Positions 22,926 through 36,288 of a DNA stretch of 64,000 bases are shown one piece after another; position 1 is the first letter of the stretch, and every line of letters begins with the position of its first letter. Where the stretch lies: contig NC_059368.1 of NCBI RefSeq assembly GCF_019703515.2, forward strand, positions 32,981,891 to 33,045,890, read 5' to 3'. The position numbers and the translations under genes are program-made. The notes under the pieces are model-generated. The model saw only the letters and a list, made by a program, of their open reading frames with translations, did no database searches and was not told the DNA's origin. The stretch is from Myxocyprinus asiaticus. Lineage: Eukaryota > Chordata > Actinopteri > Cypriniformes > Catostomidae.

Positions 22926-23929
22926 ATAGAGCCTTAGTGGAACTAAAAACCTATCTCAAAGAGTCCTGTAGTAACGTACACAGAGACACCAGTGACAGCT
23001 CTCCAAGGATATGAGCTGACAAAATCCTTTCAGCTGTAAAGGACATAGTGGTGACAAATGCTGCCCACAGCACTTCAGACATGTATCATTGATTCTTGCA
23101 CTTGAGCCTGTTCCCTTGACAACATAGTGGTCAAATAGCAGAGCAGCACTAGCTTTAACTTTGTTTTTTACCCTTTTGCTCTGTCCCTAATGGCTTTGCA
23201 TCACCTGAACAGAAACTACAGCTTGTGACCACAGATGTAGAAAAGGAACGCTTGAAGGAGTAGAGAGTAGTCAAGACATTTTACAATAACTGACACAAAT
23301 AGTAAAAAAAATAAATAAAAAAACACTTGATGTCAGCTGTGCGTTTATGAGTGTATATTTTATTTATTCTACCCCCTAAACCTAACCTTTCGTTGAATCG
23401 ATGCAAAAATGTCTGATGAGGATGGTGCTTGCCAGGAATTCAGCTAAATGGGGTTGATTTCAGGGTACATGAACTTTCAGAAGCAACATGTTGATTTCCT
23501 GTGTAATCATGTTAGTTGAAAACAGAGGCCTCGTTAAGAGCAGTGGCATTTAACTGTACAGGGACTCAAGTGAATCAGCAGATCATTTGTTTGAACTGAA
23601 CAAACAAATTCACTAAATAGATGTTTGATTTAAAATGCAAAATATATATGATAATTTAGGAAACGTTTGATCATTGGCAGGGCTTGCTCAGCTATGTGTG
23701 CCATACAATGTAAAAAAAACACAAAAAAAAAACAAACAAACGTAATAGGCAAATGCTCCTGTCTTTTCAATGTTATTTTCATGATTCCTATAAGCTATAA
23801 AATTAAAAATAAAAGCAAACATGGAAATGGATTATGTGGGTCTTAATGTGTTGGAAAATAACAATGAATTAAATTTTAGAGGTACCTTTATATGCTTGCA
23901 CTTTTTAGTGACCCTACCTTTAGATTACA
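22926..23929. other. No gene recognised
   Basis: AT-rich sequence with A-runs near 23712-23745. No supportable feature. Confidence 0.4.
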
Positions 23930-24056
23930 CAGAGATTATAAGATTCATGCCAGCAATCTGCTTACAGAGCCTCTACAAACTAGATTTAGTGTTTGCTTTG
24001 AGGAGAGCATTCATCCAGTAACAGAAACCATGCACCAAGCATTGGAGTCTGCATGT
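23930..24056 (+). repeat. Direct repeat A, copy 2
   Basis: Partner of 11763-11922, same orientation, lacking 26 internal bases. The similarity ends at CTGCATG and sequence then diverges. Confidence 0.7.
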
Positions 24057-25179
24057 TATTTGTAATTATCATTCCAAAAAGCTTGTTCTCTTTTGCTTCT
24101 CAAAACATGTATTTCTTGCTCTAGTTCACTTCTGAGAAATGTGCAGGTTTTCATCACTCTATAAATTGTTTTCTTTCTCAGCTGAGCTCGTTTTGTTCCC
24201 ACACGGGCCCAGTATTTTAGCACTGATGGCTACCATCTGTTCCAAACCTGCGCACAGGCTTGACTTTGATTCATCTGTTTCTCCATCATCATCCAGGTGC
24301 AAAGCAACCAAAACACCTGCTTATCTGTGGGAGCTTCATTAGTATTTAATATATCTTCTTTCTGATGTAATTTAATATATCTAACACTGCATATGAACAC
24401 AATCATTTTTCAGGACACTTGTAAGGGTTTTATTTACAAGACATTGGCATCTAATATGCACGGAGATGGAGGGCACGGTTTTCAGTGAATAAAAATCACA
24501 TATCAATCTATTCCTCACAATGCAAATAATGATAATAATAATAAAAAAGACATTTAAAAGTGCTTTACCCATAATGCATCCATCAACATCACTCTGTTGT
24601 TTGTAATCATTGTTGTTTTATATTGGCACATACTGACAAAATTTGTCATTTAACAGATCTGTGCAGTACTAATAACGACAACAGTAAGGACTGCCTCCAT
24701 TCTCTTCATTAATCAAGCTGAGTTGCCAGAGTTAGAGACACAGGGCCCTGTTTTAAGAGCACAAGTGGGTTTCGCGAAATCGTGTACACAACGTGCTAAT
24801 GGGCTGGATCAAGTGCAATTTAATTCGGAGGTTCTTCACCAGTTATTGCAGCATTTGCATCCTATTATATAGTGCATTCCCTTAAGCACCAGCAATATAA
24901 ACAAAAACAGTATGCTCATAAGAAGTTGGTAGTGTAAATGGATTGTATGCTATGAATCAGAATAATTAAGAATATGGAAACACTCCTTATATATGCTAAG
25001 AAAATGTTATTCTCATCAGGATTTGGATGTACACTTTGTTAAATTTTAGGTAATGTAAGTATTAATAATAATTTTCATCTACTGACACACAAATCATGGC
25101 TAGTATTAATAGTGAACACATTTAGAAATCTTTAACTACAACGGTTGTAGCCTAATAAAAATAAAGTCTGATAGATTTG
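24057..25179. other. No gene recognised
   Basis: No coding or element evidence beyond a short (TAA)n patch near 24530-24545. Confidence 0.4.
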
Positions 25180-25316
25180 CCCTATGTGATGGACTGGCCA
25201 CCTGCCCAGGGTGCTTCTCTGCCTTTGACCCGAGACAGCTAGGATAGGCTTCATCACTACCTGTGACCCTGTATAGGACAAGCACCTATAGAAGATGAAT
25301 GGATGGATGGATTGAT
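25180..25316 (+). repeat. RTE-type LINE 3' tail fragment
   Basis: The pattern GATGGACTGGCCACCTGCCC, then GCTAGGATAGGCTTC, GACCCTGTATAGGACAAGC and AGATGAATGGATGGATGG is the usual 3' end of RTE-type fish LINEs, closing with a GGAT-type microsatellite. Only the tail is present. Confidence 0.6.
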
Positions 25317-25974
25317 TCACCCTAATAGATTTAAAATTAATCTATACAAGTTACCAGTTAGTGTTACAGCATTAAAAAAAATATATATATTTTAGTAAGG
25401 CTGATGATGTGTATTTTAAAAACTGATGATGTATTTGTCTCTTACCCCAGTGCTGTTTATAATGTATGTCTAGCAGTTTGAGAGGTTTGACTTCCTCCAT
25501 ATAGCGCTTTATACTAGAATGTTCTCAGTAGAATTCAAATGGGTCACATAAGTTTTATGTTTTCCAGCAGTCACCGCAATATAGAGTGAATCACGCAAGT
25601 TTCACTCTGCGCTGTTCCAGACCTCTGGCGATCTTGTCTCTGGAGCACGCTGGTGGTTCACATGAAAGCACACTTCATTTGCCCCACACAGATGTGCACT
25701 TAAGTTATGAGAGGCATGCATACCATAAAATTTCCTTCAGCAGCATGTCCGAGTTGCCCAACATTCACAGAATTTTCTGTTTCTGTGAATGTCACCCTAG
25801 TGACGGTAAGAGTGACGGAGTTACCCGCCACGGACGTTTTTACCCACATTTGGCGGGTTGACGGGTGTTAATTTCAAAACCTGTTTGTGACTGTATCAGC
25901 ACGCACTTCTATCGGTTAATGTTGATTTCGAACAATTAAATTCATGTATTGAAACACATTTTTTCTATCTATAT

Positions 25975-27007
<1,033 letters not shown>

Positions 27008-27255
27008 ATTCTATTTTCTCCTAAATCTTTTGTTTTAGAGAGATGAAGGCTATTCCATGCATTACTGTTTTGAAAAAAGAATCTCTAACCAGGATACAGA
27101 GGGAGTGGATGGCCAGATGCACAACAAAAAGACAAGTAAATCAGTCTCTAGTTTGAGAAACAGACTCCTCACAGGTCCTAAACTAGCAGCTTCTAAATAC
27201 CAAAGACCTGTATTGCTGCAAGATGATTCTTGGACAAACAGAAAAAAGAATACAA
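27008..27255 (+). pseudogene. Possible Tc1 transposase N-terminal fragment
   Basis: A short frame contains VDGQMHNKKTSKSVSSLRNR followed by LLTGPKLAASKYQRP. This recalls the segment CTTKQEDKYIRVSNLRNRRL then TCPQLTASLNSTRS in the Tc1 transposase at 58754-59074. Both lie in the linker between the DNA-binding and catalytic domains. No terminal repeats or catalytic motifs are nearby. The resemblance is partial and the call is tentative. Confidence 0.4.
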
Positions 27256-28832
27256 AATGTATTTAAATAGAAATAGCCATCTGTAACATTATAAATGTCT
27301 CTAAATCGTCTCTAAACTACATAATGTGCATTGTGACTGAAACACATTCCTGTTTCAGGTTTATTCTCATTTATGCATGTCCAAGTATTTTGGCTAAGTT
27401 AACATTCTGTACAAAACTAGTATTATGCAATATCATAGATGAGGAAATTTATCCTCTATGATATTGCAGCAATTATCCAGATATGGAATGAGATTATTAA
27501 GCAAACTGTTATCAACTCCTACATGCCAACTGAATAAAATAAGGCAAAAATAAACATTTCACACAGTGTTTAGTGAGAGATATGATTGATTCAAACACTA
27601 AAATTGGTTGTTCTGTATATGTATTATTGTATTACAGTTGTAATAATAAAGTCTTAATTAGCATTATGGTTATTTAACATATTAAGATATTAAGTAAATT
27701 GTAGCATTTGGTTACATTATGTTTTGTGATTTCTCATACCTTCTTTATATAACATCCATCCCTTGTGCACTTTTGGCCTCTAGCAGGTGAGGCTTTTCAG
27801 ACAGATAAACAGCAGAACAAGGCAGGGAAGTACAGTACAGCACTGTGAATGAGAGTGTTACCCGCTAGGACAGTTTATTTTGAACAAGAGGGGCGAACAG
27901 TTACGTAATTTAAGGCGGGAGTACAATACCAAAACTGATGCGGACTGATAGAAGCACGATTGTGCGAGGAACCGGACGGCGGCATGAAAAGTCAAAAGAA
28001 GATCGCAATGTACATAATTGTAACCTATATTAGATATATCGGAGGAAAAAACACATACAAGTCGCATTGACAGAGGGTGCATGCCACAGGCATTTCCCTT
28101 CAGCCTTTCACATCAAGTGTGCTCTGTGAAGATTACAGTACCTCAGAATCTACACATCGTATCATGGTGTTTTTGGGCTTGTTTTAAACGTGAGACTTTG
28201 CTTTAAGTAATAGTGTGTAACAGTTTCTCATATTCAGTTTATGTTTCATTATTGAAAGTAAGTAAGCCACATCTGTTCATATTATCTGTAAATCTATGCT
28301 GTGCACAAATAAACAGCTTTTCGTCTGTGAGTAAAACAATATGCCTGTTGTATTCTATTCACTCATAAACGTTATTGACTGTGGATATTTCTGATATTTG
28401 CAACCCTATTTGCAAAGTATAAATTATCTGGTTCAATGACTGAATGTTTTTACTACAAGTGTGAAGAAACATCATTTTGTGGGCATGTGAGGAGTTGCGT
28501 TTGACAGAGGACTAGATTTTATTACAACAATAATGTTTTGATGGACAACATTTTTAAACTATTTGCATAAAGTACTTTGTAAAGGCAAAATATTCTGAAT
28601 TGGCAACTTTAAAACACTTCTACCATCTCTATGACTGATGTGTTCATCTGTTTTGGTGCACATGTGTTTTACCAGCTGACATCAGCATAAAGTATAAGTC
28701 GTTTCTGTAGGAACTTTCAGATGATTGAAAAAACCCCCGCAATGTATATTCCTGAAAATATGGTTGTTTCTCGTGTGTATGGCCATCGGCCAACATGGTA
28801 AATTTGAATGTGGAGATTTAAAAGCTATACAG
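27256..28832. other. No gene recognised
   Basis: AT-rich DNA with a small inverted repeat near 27430-27470 (AATATCATAGATGAGG against CCTCTATGATATTGCA). No supportable frame or element. Confidence 0.4.
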
Positions 28833-28840
28833 CTTCAGAC

Positions 28841-30446
28841 CAGTGACGAATTCTCAGGGCCAGCGAAGCCTTCTCTGCTGGCCTAACATGCCAAATAAAT
28901 AAATATTTTTCATTCTCATTCTCAATCACCTTTTTGCCTATGTATTTTTAATCACTTTCCACTCTTAATTAATCTACAAACAAATAGAGAAAAACGAAAA
29001 GTTTATCCAGTCAGAATTTATTCCTTGATGCTTACAAGCAAAGTGTGACAACTGTTTCACAAATCACATGCCTAAAGCAGCATGTGAGTTTGAGCTCCAC
29101 CCCGTCAGGCCTTCAGAATTTCCACAGAATCCCTCAACAGTGCAAATGAATGCACATCTAATGTCAGATTGTCAGATTCATCAGCCAATCAGACTGATTC
29201 ATTTGTTCTTGGTGGGTGTGATCTTTAGGATATGTCCTGGTCGAGGCCTTCTAGCTGGCCTTGAGTGACACAGTCATGCTTTAAGTGACGTAATTTGAAA
29301 GCGAAGAGCTTGAGATCTTGCTGACGAGTCGACTGCCATTACTGCCGCTATCGCCATTGAGAAAGAGATCCTTATGGATTTAAAAACACAAGATGTTCTG
29401 CATGACCGTGTGATTGCTTAATTTATTAATCATTAAAGGAGGACTGATTTTCACTTCAAGCAAATTGGTAAGTGCTTTTTGCATTGTTATAGCAACATCA
29501 GGAGTTTTCTAAGTGTAAATTAGGCTGCTGGAGCATTCAGTGATGGATCAAGTTTAGTACAACTTCCTACTAGGAAAAGTGCAATGGTCTTGATCTTGAA
29601 TGTAATTCATCTTTAAGTCAGAATTACAACTTTTTGTTGCTCGTGCAGAAATTCTCAACTCTGATTTCGCCGAGATGCAGGGGCATGATGTCACACAAAC
29701 ATGTTGACGCTCAGGGAGATATACAAAGTAAGTGATAAACATTAACTTTATTTAGTAATATTGATAAATGAGTTTGTTTCCACATTACATGTTATTAAAG
29801 CTTGTTTAACAAACGCCTGCAGAAACAGGTGTATAAAACATATAATCTCTTTTGATAATTGTACACCTGAAGCACAAATGCTAGCGTTGCAGCACTGTTT
29901 ATCAGTTGGGTTGCTAGGAGACATCTCTAATGAAAGTCAAACCCCTGCTAAGCTAACGGGAGCATTGCAGTTTTGTTTCCTTAAACGTCATCTTCTAAAT
30001 ATCGGAGAATGGAATGCATTTATGGTCGGAGATATCAAGTAGGAATATCCCTCTTCCATCTTGAATGGAACGCAGCATAACCGTGTACCCTGACGAAACT
30101 AAATGTATTGCAAGCAATATTTAAATCGCAAGTATTATTAGATAGATTTTTCCAGCTATTATAGACCTCCTTGGTAGATTCATATGAAAAGTTATGATTT
30201 TTGAATGTCTGTTCGGGAGACAAAAATTAGGCTTGCTTGAGCATTAAATGTCATTTCAAGTTCTGGCTTTCGTGCGTGGATGTGTTTTTAAAATCAATTT
30301 TTTAAGTCAATTGGTATTATTAGTTAGCTGCGACATAATATATGATGCCCAAATGCATAGGGTGTCTTATTCATTGTGAAACTGTGTTTTCTGAATGGCA
30401 TGAATCACACTAAAGTCCTAGACTTTAAATGCACGGCCCGCCACTG
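28841..30446 (+). mobile_element. hAT-like non-autonomous element, complete, perfect TSD
   Basis: The left end is CAGTGACGAATTCTCAGGG and the right end is GCACGGCCCGCCACTG, i.e. CAGTGGCGGGCC inverted. The element is 1,606 bp. It is flanked by CTTCAGAC at 28833-28840 and 30447-30454, a perfect 8-bp target duplication as hAT elements make. No transposase-like frame is present inside, so it must have relied on another source of enzyme. A truncated inverted copy lies at 9063-10122. Terminal repeats are similar only over the first few bases, typical of short hAT ends. Confidence 0.85.
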
Positions 30447-30454
30447 CTTCAGAC

Positions 30455-32143
30455 AGCGGACCTAAAGTATAGTATACTTGTGGTACTACTGTACATGGGG
30501 CTCAACAGTCCCAGTTCTCATTCACTTATGTGAAAATAATAGTAAAGAACTTTTATGTTCAACAGAAGGAAGAAAAACATGCCGGTTTGGAACGACACAA
30601 GGAAACCGTATTAGCTACAGGTTATTGACATACATACTTCTGTCATTAGTATTGAGTAAATCAATATAGAATGTCTACCAAAATTTGTCAACTAATCTTG
30701 CCTTTAAAATAAAGTCTTATATAGGAAGCTACCTAAAATTTGATGCTTGTATTGTATTGATTTTAAATTCTGATTGTTGATTGGTTTGTCTCAATGGAAA
30801 TATACTGGAAGTTGTTTGTTTTTGTATGAGCTAGACTTACTATATGTCATGAGTTGGCCATCTGGTTAACTTGAATTACAAATTAATACAGTATGTCATG
30901 AGAATGCAAAAAAAAAAAATGCTTTAATAGCGATTTTTCAACACTTTTTAATTCTCGGTAATACCATGGCAATGATCAAAATGCTAGTAATCCCTTTGTC
31001 TTCAATAAACTGTGAAAGATCCAAGAAAGATGCATTTAAGTACATATTGTTGTATAATTAGCTGGCAGAGGGATAAAGAGGAGCCAGAGACACCAGTTCG
31101 AGAGAGAGAGAGAGTTGCATGCAGCCGTCTAAACGTGTGCATTCTGCATTGGGCTAGGACGGCCAACAGTGTGAGTGTCACACGGAGTTGTGTGTGTGTG
31201 TGTGTGTGCCTGTGTTCCTGTATGCTGAAAAGCATTCTTATTTTGTGTTTAAGATGAACAGTCTATCATTAAAGTCCTACGTGAAGTGTTCACCCTGTTC
31301 CCGCTTCCTCCTTCAATAGGGAAGGCAGAGGTCTGCCACAATCACAAATATTGAATATTAAAATGTATCATTAAAGCTAAAGTGTGTAACTTTTTCTGTT
31401 AATAGTTTCTCCTAACCTAGCTTAATATGCAGAGGCAAATACAGTATAAGTAGGCCATTAATAGGTTAATTTTCTCAAACTGAAAATGGTGTCCCTAGTC
31501 TGCATAAATGATTTTCAAGGCAAGTATTTTTGTCTTGTTTTCCTGTAAAATTATTATTAAATAAAAACTGCTAACAATTATTAAATTAAACATTCTTAAA
31601 ACGTGATTTATTTACTTGTCAAGCAAAATGGCATAAGATATTATGTCTTGTTTTAAGAGAAATCTGACAAAATTAAGTGAACTTCAGACTTAAACAAGAA
31701 AAAAATAAAATAAAAAAACAAATCTGCCAACATTGGCTTGGCCAATGGCATGAGTTGGGGCGGGACTATCTATTTGTTTGATTAAGAGAACATGTGATGT
31801 ATTCATAAAACTGTTTTGAAAACTGTTTATTTTTGCAATTCTATTCAGAGGTGCTAGTGGCGTAGAAATTACATACTTCAGCTTTAAATAAATGACAGTC
31901 ATTAACTCCCTGAGGTCTGCTATGATTTAAATGAAATATCTTTCACATCTTGCTGTTCAAATTGTTCTTTACACATGGAAGCGTTTAAACAGCACATCCA
32001 TGAAACGGCATAGGGCTTGTTGGATTCACTGAAGAATGAATGGCCCAAAGATAGACTTTATAGCCTGTAGATTGTGTTCTAGGCCAAGCTAGGCTATAAA
32101 TTACAACTTTAGTCATACAAAGCAGGGCTGCATCTCTTTTGTG
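30455..32143. other. No gene; possible LTR-like block near 31030-31335
   Basis: Between about 31030 and 31335 the order is a GA-rich stretch, a (TG)n tract (31190-31207), then CATTAAAGTCCTACGTGAAG, GTTCCCGCTTCCTCC and a final GTCTGCCACA. It resembles the 3' half of the solo LTR at 21009 in layout. I found neither a clear start nor a target duplication. A short stretch at 30480-30600 weakly resembles the middle of the TTAA-ended short repeat. The remainder is AT-rich without features. Confidence 0.3.
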
Positions 32144-32694
32144 CTCTACTGCTGGGGCAGAATGGCCATCGGGAGCACCGGAAGTTTTCCCTGTGGGCCA
32201 CAGGGTAATTTGGGCAAGCCCATTGCCCCCTATGCAAAAACCAGCCCATCTTACAGGCGAAATAGGCAGCCGCCCTGGGCTTCAACATGCCCGCGCAGAT
32301 CCCATAAGATAAAGCCAATACAATGGCTTTTTTTTTTGAAAAAAGTAAATGACTTTTATTTAGAAATTACTTGCACATTGTAACACATTTCCATTTGAGT
32401 GCATTAGCTCCCTCATTTGGACCTCATTTTTTGACATACAAATCACAATAATGGTGACAACCAAAGACAACATATTAAGTATAAGATTAGCTCTGAATAA
32501 TCACAAAATGACAAATATCTGCAAGTTAAAACAAATACAATAACAGCAGCATATATAAAATCTGCAAACAGTACTATAATACTATTATAAAATATAAAAT
32601 AAATATAAAGATGCAACAAACTCAAACAGAGTGAAAATACGAGCAATTAATCTGCAAAATATCTGCAAAGATCTACTACACTTTAAGAGGTATG

Positions 32695-33060
32695 TGTAAC
32701 ACAACTTCACAGAAGAAGGGAAGGAGAACACAGGGAAGCGGGTTTTCCAGGCTCAGGTAAGACTTTTAATCGGCCACTTCAATGCTTCACAACTTTACAA
32801 ACTCATCAGCTTCAGGGGCATGTAGAATTTTAAACACATTAGCTTCACAAAACTCAACAGATACAGTAAAACGCAACAGTTTCAGGAGCAGCGTGGCCTT
32901 ATCTCTCTCTCTCTGCTGGTGGTGCGGCTACTTATATGCTGCTCTCCCCATGCTCACTGGAATTAGAGACAGGTGTTACACATAATCTAGCTCAGGTGCA
33001 AGTGCCCTTACCGCTTTCTCTCTCTCCGGACGGATGCTTGACCACGCCCCCGCTGCCACA
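32695..33060 (-). mobile_element. Solo LTR, copy 2, with 5-bp target duplication
   Basis: Minus-strand copy of the LTR at 21009-21381, 366 bp. On the plus strand it reads TGTAACACAACTTCAC ... CCCCCGCTGCCACA. It is flanked by GTATG on both sides (32690-32694 and 33061-33065), a perfect 5-bp duplication. It lies within the hAT-like element 32152-34755 and is therefore younger than it. Confidence 0.85.
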
Positions 33061-33302
33061 GTATGTTTATTATTTTGGCATATATTTATATTTATATATG
33101 TACATATTCTGGCTAACTTTGTTTTCATTGATTAAAAAAATAAATAAATAAACATTTACACAAAGTTAAGTGGGTAACTGACATGAAATTTAAGCATTGT
33201 CATCAGTGTCCTGCTGTGTGACAAATCATTTTATGATCTTTTATAACTATTTATACATATATAATATATTATTATTGTACTTGTTGTTTCCACAACCTCA
33301 TA

Positions 33303-34319
33303 TTAAAGATGCACTCCAATCCAATACACTTTTTGTCAAATTCTGCAAATATCTCCTCACAGTCTGCTAGCTGTCCGTACTGTGGGTGGGCTTTGTAAAT
33401 GGGACAAAAACAAAATGGATCGAACTGATCCACACAACACTACTCCAGCCAATCAGCAACAGTGGGTGGTTCTTGCATGTGCACAGGATGGGGGGTGGGG
33501 GCAGAGCGAGAGGGAAATTCATTAGAAGAGTGACTTAAAATCTGGCTGATGCAAACTTTTTAAACTCCAAGGAGGACAAATGGCTGAGAAACAGACCAAG
33601 AGAAAAAGGTCAGATGAATATAAACGAAAAAAAAGGATTATGATAAGTTGAGGGCTAGGAGCCCTGTCAACATTAGCGAGGCTTTTCAGTGGTGGAGAGA
33701 CCTCCGAGAGGTAAAAGTCTTGAAGACGGATGCAGAAGTTGCTCTTTTTCTTCTCAATAGGTGGGTAAAATAAATTTTGCTATGTTTCACTGAACCCATA
33801 TATGCTGTTGTTGTGATGTTAGATTTAGTAGCAGGAGAGTTGTGAGTGTCTGGAGCTGGTGTGCATAAAAAGTTATATTAGCAGCAGCAACTCACTGTAG
33901 CAACAGTTTGCTAACCCACTACATAGCTAATGTTATTTACATTACTTTCTGTGTTGTTGTTCACTCTAATCGTCTAATGGTATTTGTCTGCACAACATTT
34001 GCAAAGGGTTTTATAGCCACGAAGATTTAAAAACACATGTTTGGTAGCACCCTCTTCGGTCACTGTGGTTTTGTATGTGTTACTGTAAAATCAGTCTAAA
34101 CATAAGGCACTTGAACTTTCATACAATTGCTTCCACTTATTGAAGCTAACTTACCCTCGGGCAGCAGACGCACCTGATTCTGCCATATTTGTCTTTTGGT
34201 GCATTTGAATTTGGGGGGCGGAGCTTCCAAATGAGCACTGAAGGGAGGGGTGTGTTTGTTTTGGCAGTTGAGTTCGAATATCAACAGTGTTTCTCAGGAA
34301 TTGCTGAGTGAGCCTTTAA
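33303..34319 (+). mobile_element. TTAA-bounded element, copy 2, full length
   Basis: The left end TTAAAGATGCACTCCAATCC and the right end AATTGCTGAGTGAGCCTTTAA are inverted complements (compare the copy 1 start TTAAAGGTTCACTCAGTAAT). Length is about 1,017 bp. It carries the same exon-like segment as copy 1 and a TTTGGGGGGCGGAGCTTCC block near 34211, also shared. It lies inside a hAT-like element. No transposase is seen. Confidence 0.7.
33580..33770 (+). pseudogene. Exon-like basic reading frame, copy 2, frameshifted
   Basis: ATG at 33580 starts MAEKQTKRKRSDEYKRKK, after which one missing base in an A-run shifts the frame. In the restored register the segment continues through NISEAFQWWRDLREVKVLKT and DAEVALFLLNR to GGTGGGT, again shaped like a splice donor. 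Where copy 1 has TGA, this copy has CGA. The two copies have different lesions, so the ancestral segment was probably open throughout. Function is unknown. Confidence 0.5.
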
Positions 34320-34763
34320 CTAAGACAATAGTTTAGTTGCACTTATAGGAAAAAGTTGAAAGGTGATTATGATCTTTAAAAATGTTGAAGAAATACTGAC
34401 TTGTCACAGCACATAAAATACAAATTTTCCCTTGAACTTGCATGTACATTTTAAACCTAACATCTGTATGTTGAAAAAAAAAAGCTTTCGGACATGTCTG
34501 AGCTATAAAGTGCTTATTTTTAGTGCTTTCTCTTTCTAAATAAAATCCAGTTTTAAAGTTATGACAATTTTTGCACTGATGGGGCCCGGTGTCATAGCAA
34601 ACAATAGAACTGTCTTTTTTTTTTTAAACACAAAAATTTGAAATTGAGCAGGAAAATGAAATCAATGAGCCGGTGTGGTGTGTTGCAGGCCGGGTTTAGT
34701 GGGCTGCTCTGGGCCAGAAAGTCCAGGGCCAGTTTTTAGTCCCAGTCTGCCCCTGCTCTACTA

Positions 34764-35159
34764 TCTAATGACTGTGTCAGTCACAAGGACGGGAAATAAT
34801 AGGAGAAGGACAGCAAAAGAGAGAAACCTTTCAATTTAGTGAGATTAGATTTAACGATAAACAAGTGGATGGATTTGCATAGCCCAGGGTTGGCTGTGGC
34901 CCACTTTCCCTGCTTTTTTTAAATGCAGCCAATGCATTCCATTATCTGTGCTGATGTTCCACTGCTCAAGAAACAAGCAGGCTGGCAGTGGTACAGCCTC
35001 CAATCTTAGGTCCCAAAGCCTGCAAGGAATGAGTGGTCCAAATTTGTTTGTGGTGTGTGGTATGTGTCAGGGGATGCTTTAGACATCAGGAAGGAAGATA
35101 TGTGTGTGTACAGGGATCTTCAGAGGTGCTACAAACAGGGATTTGCTAGCCATGACTAA
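34764..35159. other. No feature recognised
   Basis: Right flank of the nested hAT element. Nothing supportable was seen. Confidence 0.4.
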
Positions 35160-35778
35160 TTTCAGTGGGTCATACACTAAGTTAAATGTGCCTTTAAGCA
35201 GCTTGGAAAATTCCAGAAAATTATGTCAATACTTTAGACAATTAGCTTCTGATAGGAGGTGTACTGAATTAGAGGTGTACCTGTGGATGTATTTTAAGGC
35301 CTACCTTCAAACTCAGTGCCTCTTTGCTTGACATCATGGGAAAATCAAAAGAAATCAGCCAAGACCTCAGAAAAAAAAAATTGTGGACCTGCACAAGTCT
35401 GGTTCATCCTTGGGAGCGATTTCCAAACACCAGAAGGTACCACATTCATCTGTACAAAAAAATAGTATGCAAGTATAAACACCATGGGACCACGAAGCCA
35501 TCATACCGCTCAGGAAGGAGATACATTCTGCCTCCTAGAGATGAACGTAGTTTGGTGCGAAAAGTTTAAATCAATCCCAGAACCACAGCAAAGGACCTTG
35601 TAAAGATGCTGGAGAAAACAGGTAGACAAGTATCTATATCTACAGTAAAACGAGTCCTGTATCGACATAACCTGAAAGGCTGATCAGCAAGGAAGAAACC
35701 ACTGCTTCAAAACCACCATACAAAAGCCAGACTACAGTTTGAAAGTGCACATGGGGACAAATATCTTACTAAATGTCT
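35160..35778 (+). mobile_element. Sleeping Beauty-like transposon fragment, 5' half
   Basis: Begins with a remnant of the inner direct repeat (CAGTGGGTCATACACTAAG near 35166) and continues into a plus-strand transposase start MGKSKEISQDLRKKK near 35336. YKHHGTTKPSYRSGRRYILP and PRDERSLVRKV follow (35469-35566), then INPRTTAKDLVKMLE-like sequence. It stops near 35778, before the first catalytic Asp. Frames shift in the A-run near 35370, and the frame ends at TAA 35567. It belongs to the same family as 10156-11727. A block that looks like an LTR starts about a dozen bases later. Confidence 0.85.
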
Positions 35779-35790
35779 TAAGGCCAACAA

Positions 35791-36288
35791 AGTCATGGTT
35801 TTATGTGTTTTTGTTCATGTCTTTTATTTTGGTAAAATAGTTCCATGCCATGTTTGTTCCTGTTTCATTGTCATATGATCTTGTCATGTGTTTCCCATGT
35901 TCCTGTGTCTTGTCCACATTGGTTAATTGTTTCATTAGCTTGTTAACAGCCTCGTTATCTTCTTTAGAGTTCTGTGTGTTCATTGGTTATAATTGTCATG
36001 TGTTCTCCCAAGTCCAAGTATTTAGCCCTTATGTTTGCCATTGTCCATTGTCGAGTATTGTGTGAATGTATCGTTGTACAGCTTTCCATGTTAAGTTTTT
36101 AGTAAAGTCAAGTTCATGTTTATGTTTTGTTTTATAGTCATATCATGTTAAGTTTAGTCAAGTCGTTTATGTTTGTTCTCATGTTTGGATTCATGTTTTG
36201 GAATACACCTTGTAAATAAACTGCACTTTGGTTTGTCGCATTTTATCATCATCATCTCTTCGTCTACCTGTAGCCAGCCAACGTTACA
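35791..36288 (+). mobile_element. Probable Gypsy-type solo LTR
   Basis: The roughly 500-bp block starts GTCATGGTTTTATG and ends GCCAACGTTACA. It is rich in repeated CATGTTT/TCATGT words, with a TTAAGTTTTTAGTAAAGTC stretch and a polyadenylation-like AATAAA near 36214. This layout is common among fish Gypsy LTRs. I could not find a target duplication, and the first base or two are uncertain. No internal coding region adjoins it. Confidence 0.5.

Larger units (their letters stand above)
32152..34755 (+). mobile_element. hAT-like element containing two later insertions
   Basis: The left end CTGGGGCAGAATGGCCATCG and the right end CCCAGTCTGCCCCTG are inverted matches of a CAGGGGCAGACTGG-type terminus. 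Flanks are CTCTACTG (32144-32151) and CTCTACTA (34756-34763), an 8-bp target duplication with one mismatch that fits the hAT preference for nTnnnnAn. Inside lie a solo LTR (32695-33060) and a TTAA element (33303-34319). Subtracting these leaves about 1.2 kb with no transposase, so it is non-autonomous. A lone end of the same type may sit at 26507. Confidence 0.75.

Noticed and set aside
30990..31340. Third copy of the solo LTR
   Set aside because: Layout is similar (a TTAAAGTCCTACGTGAAG stretch and a CCACA end), but no TG start or target duplication could be set, and sequence identity to the other two is low.
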